From the NCBI GenBank assembly GCA_947463755.1, contig CANHUK010000036.1, forward strand, positions 1 through 9,298: a DNA stretch of 9,298 nucleotides, in the 5' to 3' direction. The notes beneath the pieces were generated by a model. It saw nothing but the letters and a program-made list of their open reading frames with translations, was not told where the DNA came from and ran no database searches. This document shows, piece after piece, positions 7,173 to 9,298 of this stretch. Source of the stretch: Chitinophagaceae bacterium. GTDB taxonomy: Bacteria; Bacteroidota; Bacteroidia; Chitinophagales; Chitinophagaceae. A program made the position numbers and the translations under genes. How positions within the stretch are numbered: the first letter of the stretch is position 1; each line of letters opens with the position of its first letter.

Positions 7173-7214
7173 GTCTTGCTTGTGTCTTTTCTTGCCGTCC
7201 GCCGGCAGGATGGA

Positions 7215-8054
7215 TCAGCTCCATTCCTTCCAGGCTTTCTCTTTCTTGGCATTCACCCGGGCGGATATCAGGATGCTGATCTCGTAGAGGAGCACCAGGG
7301 GGATGACAACCACCAGCTGGCTGCCCCAGTCGGGCGAGGGCGTGATGATGGCGGCGATCACCAGCAGGGCCACATAGGCGTACTTGCGGTAGGCGCGCAG
7401 GAAGTCTGGCGTGACCAGCCCCATGCTCGACAGCAGCCAGGAGGCCATAGGCAGTTCGAAAGCCAGTCCGGCACCAAGGGTGATGTCGATCAGGGTGTCC
7501 AGATAGTCCGACAGCGTCGGCCGGTATTCGAGCATGGCTGCTGTGCCGATCTTGTAGTTGGACAGGAAATTGAAGGTGAAGGGCGCCAGCATGAAATATC
7601 CAAAGCCGGCCCCCAGGAAGAAGAAGAGGCTCACCCAGAAGATGATGCCACGGGTGTGTTTGAGCTCGTTGTCTGTCAGGGCGGGCTTGATGAAGCGCCA
7701 TACCTCCCACAGGAGGTATGGGAAGCCGACGACGATGGAGCAGGTGATGGCCATCGTGATGCTGGACATGAAGGTGCCGCTGACGCTGGTGACCTGCAGT
7801 TTCATATCCATCGGAGGCATACAGAGGGAATCGCCCATACCCAGACTATGACTGAGGGAGCACAGGAACCTGTAGGAAACAAAATCGTTCCGGGTAGGCC
7901 CCATGATGATCTGGTCGAAGATGAAATCTATGAAAACGAAGCAGACGATGGCGGCGATGAATACGAAAAGGACGGCGCGGACGATATGCCAGCGCAACGC
8001 TTCGAGGTGGTCGATGAAGCTCATCTCCGAGCTGTCGTCGTCCACTCCGCGCAA
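7215..8054 (-). CDS. tatC: Sec-independent (twin-arginine) translocase subunit TatC
   Basis: TatC is the inner-membrane receptor that recognises twin-arginine signal peptides and exports folded proteins. It has six membrane spans. Visible signatures, numbered from the start given, are EMSFIDHLEALRWHI (10-24), VSGTFMSSI (91-99), FPYLLWEVWRFIKPALTDNE (111-130) matching the first cytoplasmic loop with its conserved glutamate, FGYFMLAPFTFNFL (151-164), and ITPSPDWGSQ (237-246). The first periplasmic loop contains Cys65 and Cys78, which could form a disulfide; I recall such a loop in Bacteroidota TatC. The start is uncertain: the position given is a TTG, the first ATG in frame is at 8024 (residue 11), and the frame stays open upstream to a TAA at 8100-8102 without any ATG. 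No tatA or tatB gene is in the window. Confidence 0.93.
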   Translation of the reverse strand: MRGVDDDSSEMSFIDHLEALRWHIVRAVLFVFIAAIVCFVFIDFIFDQIIMGPTRNDFVSYRFLCSLSHSLGMGDSLCMPPMDMKLQVTSVSGTFMSSITMAITCSIVVGFPYLLWEVWRFIKPALTDNELKHTRGIIFWVSLFFFLGAGFGYFMLAPFTFNFLSNYKIGTAAMLEYRPTLSDYLDTLIDITLGAGLAFELPMASWLLSSMGLVTPDFLRAYRKYAYVALLVIAAIITPSPDWGSQLVVVIPLVLLYEISILISARVNAKKEKAWKEWS

Positions 8055-8117
8055 GCGTTGGAAGAAGCCTTTCCGGTCAGAAGAAGTATTGCTCAGCGTT
8101 TATGTTTTTAACGGATG

Positions 8118-8125
8118 TAAAGTTA
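8118..8125 (-). promoter_or_regulatory. possible -7 element (TAACTTTA) upstream of tatC
   Basis: On the minus strand TAACTTTA differs from the Bacteroidota TAnnTTTG consensus only in the last base. It lies in the roughly 100-bp gap between the CNNM/CorC-type gene and tatC, the largest gap in this cluster, which would suit an internal promoter. A TTTG occurs upstream, but with only about 12 nt of spacer, shorter than normal. Weak support. Confidence 0.25.
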
Positions 8126-8156
8126 GGGCATTGCAGTCAAACCTCACCGATCCCCT

Positions 8157-9298
8157 TCAGGATAGCAGCCTCATTCTGACGGTATCGATGCGGGTGGCTG
8201 AGACGTTCAGTATCTCGAATTCAAATTGATCGATGACTATGCGTTGTCGTTGCCGGGGAATGCTTTCGTGGTGGGCGATGATGAAGCCGGATAGGGTTTC
8301 CGATGACCTGACAGGGATCCCGAACCCGTAGGTATCGTTCAGGTGATCAATCTCCAGCCGTCCGGAGAAGATGAATTCCGTGTCGGAGATCTTTTGTTCG
8401 GTGAACTCATCCGTGTCGTACTCGTCGCGAATATCTCCGAAGATCTCTTCGAGGAGGTCTTCCATCGTGATGATGCCGGCAGTGCCTCCGAACTCATCGA
8501 CCACCCAGGCAATGGATTTGCGTTCGCGACTGAACCGGTCGATCATTTCCGAGGCCGTCATGCTTTCGGGGACGGCGGGGATGGGCAGCATGATGGCGGC
8601 GATGTCTGCCGCCGGGCGAAACAGGTCGAGCTGGTGGACATACCCCCGGATGCGGTCGATATGACCTTCATAGACCACGAGCTTGCTGAGTTTGGTATCC
8701 ATGAACCGCCGGCGGAGGGTTTCCATGTCGGTGTCGATATCGATGCCTTCGATCTCATTCCTTGGAACGAGGCATTGTCTGATCCGCAGGTTCGGGAGTC
8801 CGAGTGCAGCCTCGAGCATCTCCGTGTTCAGTTCATGTGCGTGTTCCGGCGGCGGTGCCCCGGGAAGGTAGAATTGTTCGAAGTCGGCCCGGGCAAAGGT
8901 TTCGATCTCGGGCCTGACCGGTACGTTGAACAGGTATTTCAGGATCCATCCGGCCATGGCCGCCATGATGCGTCGCACATGACCAAAGAGCCAGTGGTAG
9001 AACCCGAGGATGCCGCCGAAGGCGATGAGGAAGGCGGTATTGCAGGCTTTGAAGAGGGCCCGGCTGAAGAAGAAGACAACCAGCAGGGCGGTGGCAGCGA
9101 TAAAGGTGTCGAAGAGGAGTCGGGCGAAAGGTATGAAGGCGGCACCTTTGAGGTCGAGCCATTCGCATGTCCATATCCAGGCCGGCTGAAGGAATTCGCC
9201 GATCAGGAGTCCGTAGATCACGGCGGAGGTGTGCAGACCGATGTACAGTGTGGCCATGAAGGCCGCCGGTCGGTCGAGATGTCTGGAGATGACGAGTG
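8157..9298 (-). CDS. CNNM/CorC-type (hemolysin family) membrane protein with CBS pair (5' end missing)
   Basis: The frame is open to the right edge, leaving the last 379 residues. The real start lies outside the window, since the frame continues upstream of the Met at 9257 as RHLDRPAAFM, typical of the family. Counting from that Met, the order is the end of a DUF21/CNNM membrane domain (to about 110), a linker, a CBS pair at about 155-275 with VPRNEIEGIDID (164-175), DTKLSKLVVYEGHIDRIRGY (187-206), SIAWVVDEFGGTAGIITMED (248-267) and LLEEIFGDIRDEYD (268-281), and a C-terminal CorC_HlyC domain at about 285-366. Such proteins are linked to magnesium or cobalt efflux; the name hemolysin is historical. 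The membrane domain appears to lack the conserved Asn and the Glu/Pro motif expected at the metal site, while the CBS part is well kept. The gene could be a GldE-like member of this family; I cannot decide. Confidence 0.88.
   Translation of the reverse strand, partial: LVISRHLDRPAAFMATLYIGLHTSAVIYGLLIGEFLQPAWIWTCEWLDLKGAAFIPFARLLFDTFIAATALLVVFFFSRALFKACNTAFLIAFGGILGFYHWLFGHVRRIMAAMAGWILKYLFNVPVRPEIETFARADFEQFYLPGAPPPEHAHELNTEMLEAALGLPNLRIRQCLVPRNEIEGIDIDTDMETLRRRFMDTKLSKLVVYEGHIDRIRGYVHQLDLFRPAADIAAIMLPIPAVPESMTASEMIDRFSRERKSIAWVVDEFGGTAGIITMEDLLEEIFGDIRDEYDTDEFTEQKISDTEFIFSGRLEIDHLNDTYGFGIPVRSSETLSGFIIAHHESIPRQRQRIVIDQFEFEILNVSATRIDTVRMRLLS

Noticed and set aside
7173..7214. Small hairpin TGCCG-gcgga-CGGCA between tatC and rpiB as a terminator
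   Set aside because: The stem is only 5 bp and is followed by purines rather than a U-run. The 42-bp spacing suits an operon.
7164..8111. 315-codon open frame on the plus strand opposite tatC
   Set aside because: The product is almost all Asp, Glu, Gly and His with no domain, as expected from the antisense of a membrane protein gene. tatC is well supported.

Overview
The window reads as chromosomal DNA from a fairly GC-rich member of the Bacteroidota, most like a Chitinophagaceae-type organism. I infer this from a GldA-type ABC ATPase, a Bacteroidota-style TatC with a cysteine-containing first periplasmic loop, an exact TAnnTTTG promoter element, and the general lack of Shine-Dalgarno sequences. 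No database search was possible. It looks like ordinary housekeeping DNA. I see no insertion sequence, integrase, tRNA, rRNA, CRISPR array or defence system, and no gene-free stretch over 300 bases.

Layout. On the minus strand at the left, reading from about 2362 down to 1, lie an MHS-family major facilitator transporter, an 82-residue two-helix membrane protein and the first 182 residues of gldA, which runs off the left edge. Facing away from them on the plus strand is acs, acetyl-CoA synthetase (2492-4411). The 129-bp divergent region (2363-2491) holds two small inverted repeats and only weak promoter-like motifs. Convergent to acs, with 9 bp between stop codons, is a secreted L,D-transpeptidase (4421-4978). 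A 159-bp gap (4979-5137) carries a perfect 15-bp stem-loop. A second minus-strand cluster runs from the right edge down to 5138: a CNNM/CorC-type membrane protein (5' end missing), tatC, rpiB and a secreted M28 metallopeptidase, with gaps of about 102, 42 and 40 bp.

How the genes fit together. Acs with a divergent proton-coupled organic-acid transporter and a small membrane protein resembles in logic, but not in protein families, the acs-yjcH-actP acetate module of enterobacteria. A monocarboxylate uptake and activation module is a reasonable inference. The corC-like, tatC, rpiB and M28 genes may be co-transcribed but share no obvious pathway. The points most worth a second look are the small partner protein with the transporter, the roughly 80-residue periplasmic insertion in that transporter, the apparent loss of metal-site residues in the CNNM domain, the start-codon problem of tatC, and a possible leaderless promoter directly in front of gldA. 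I found no convincing undescribed system.
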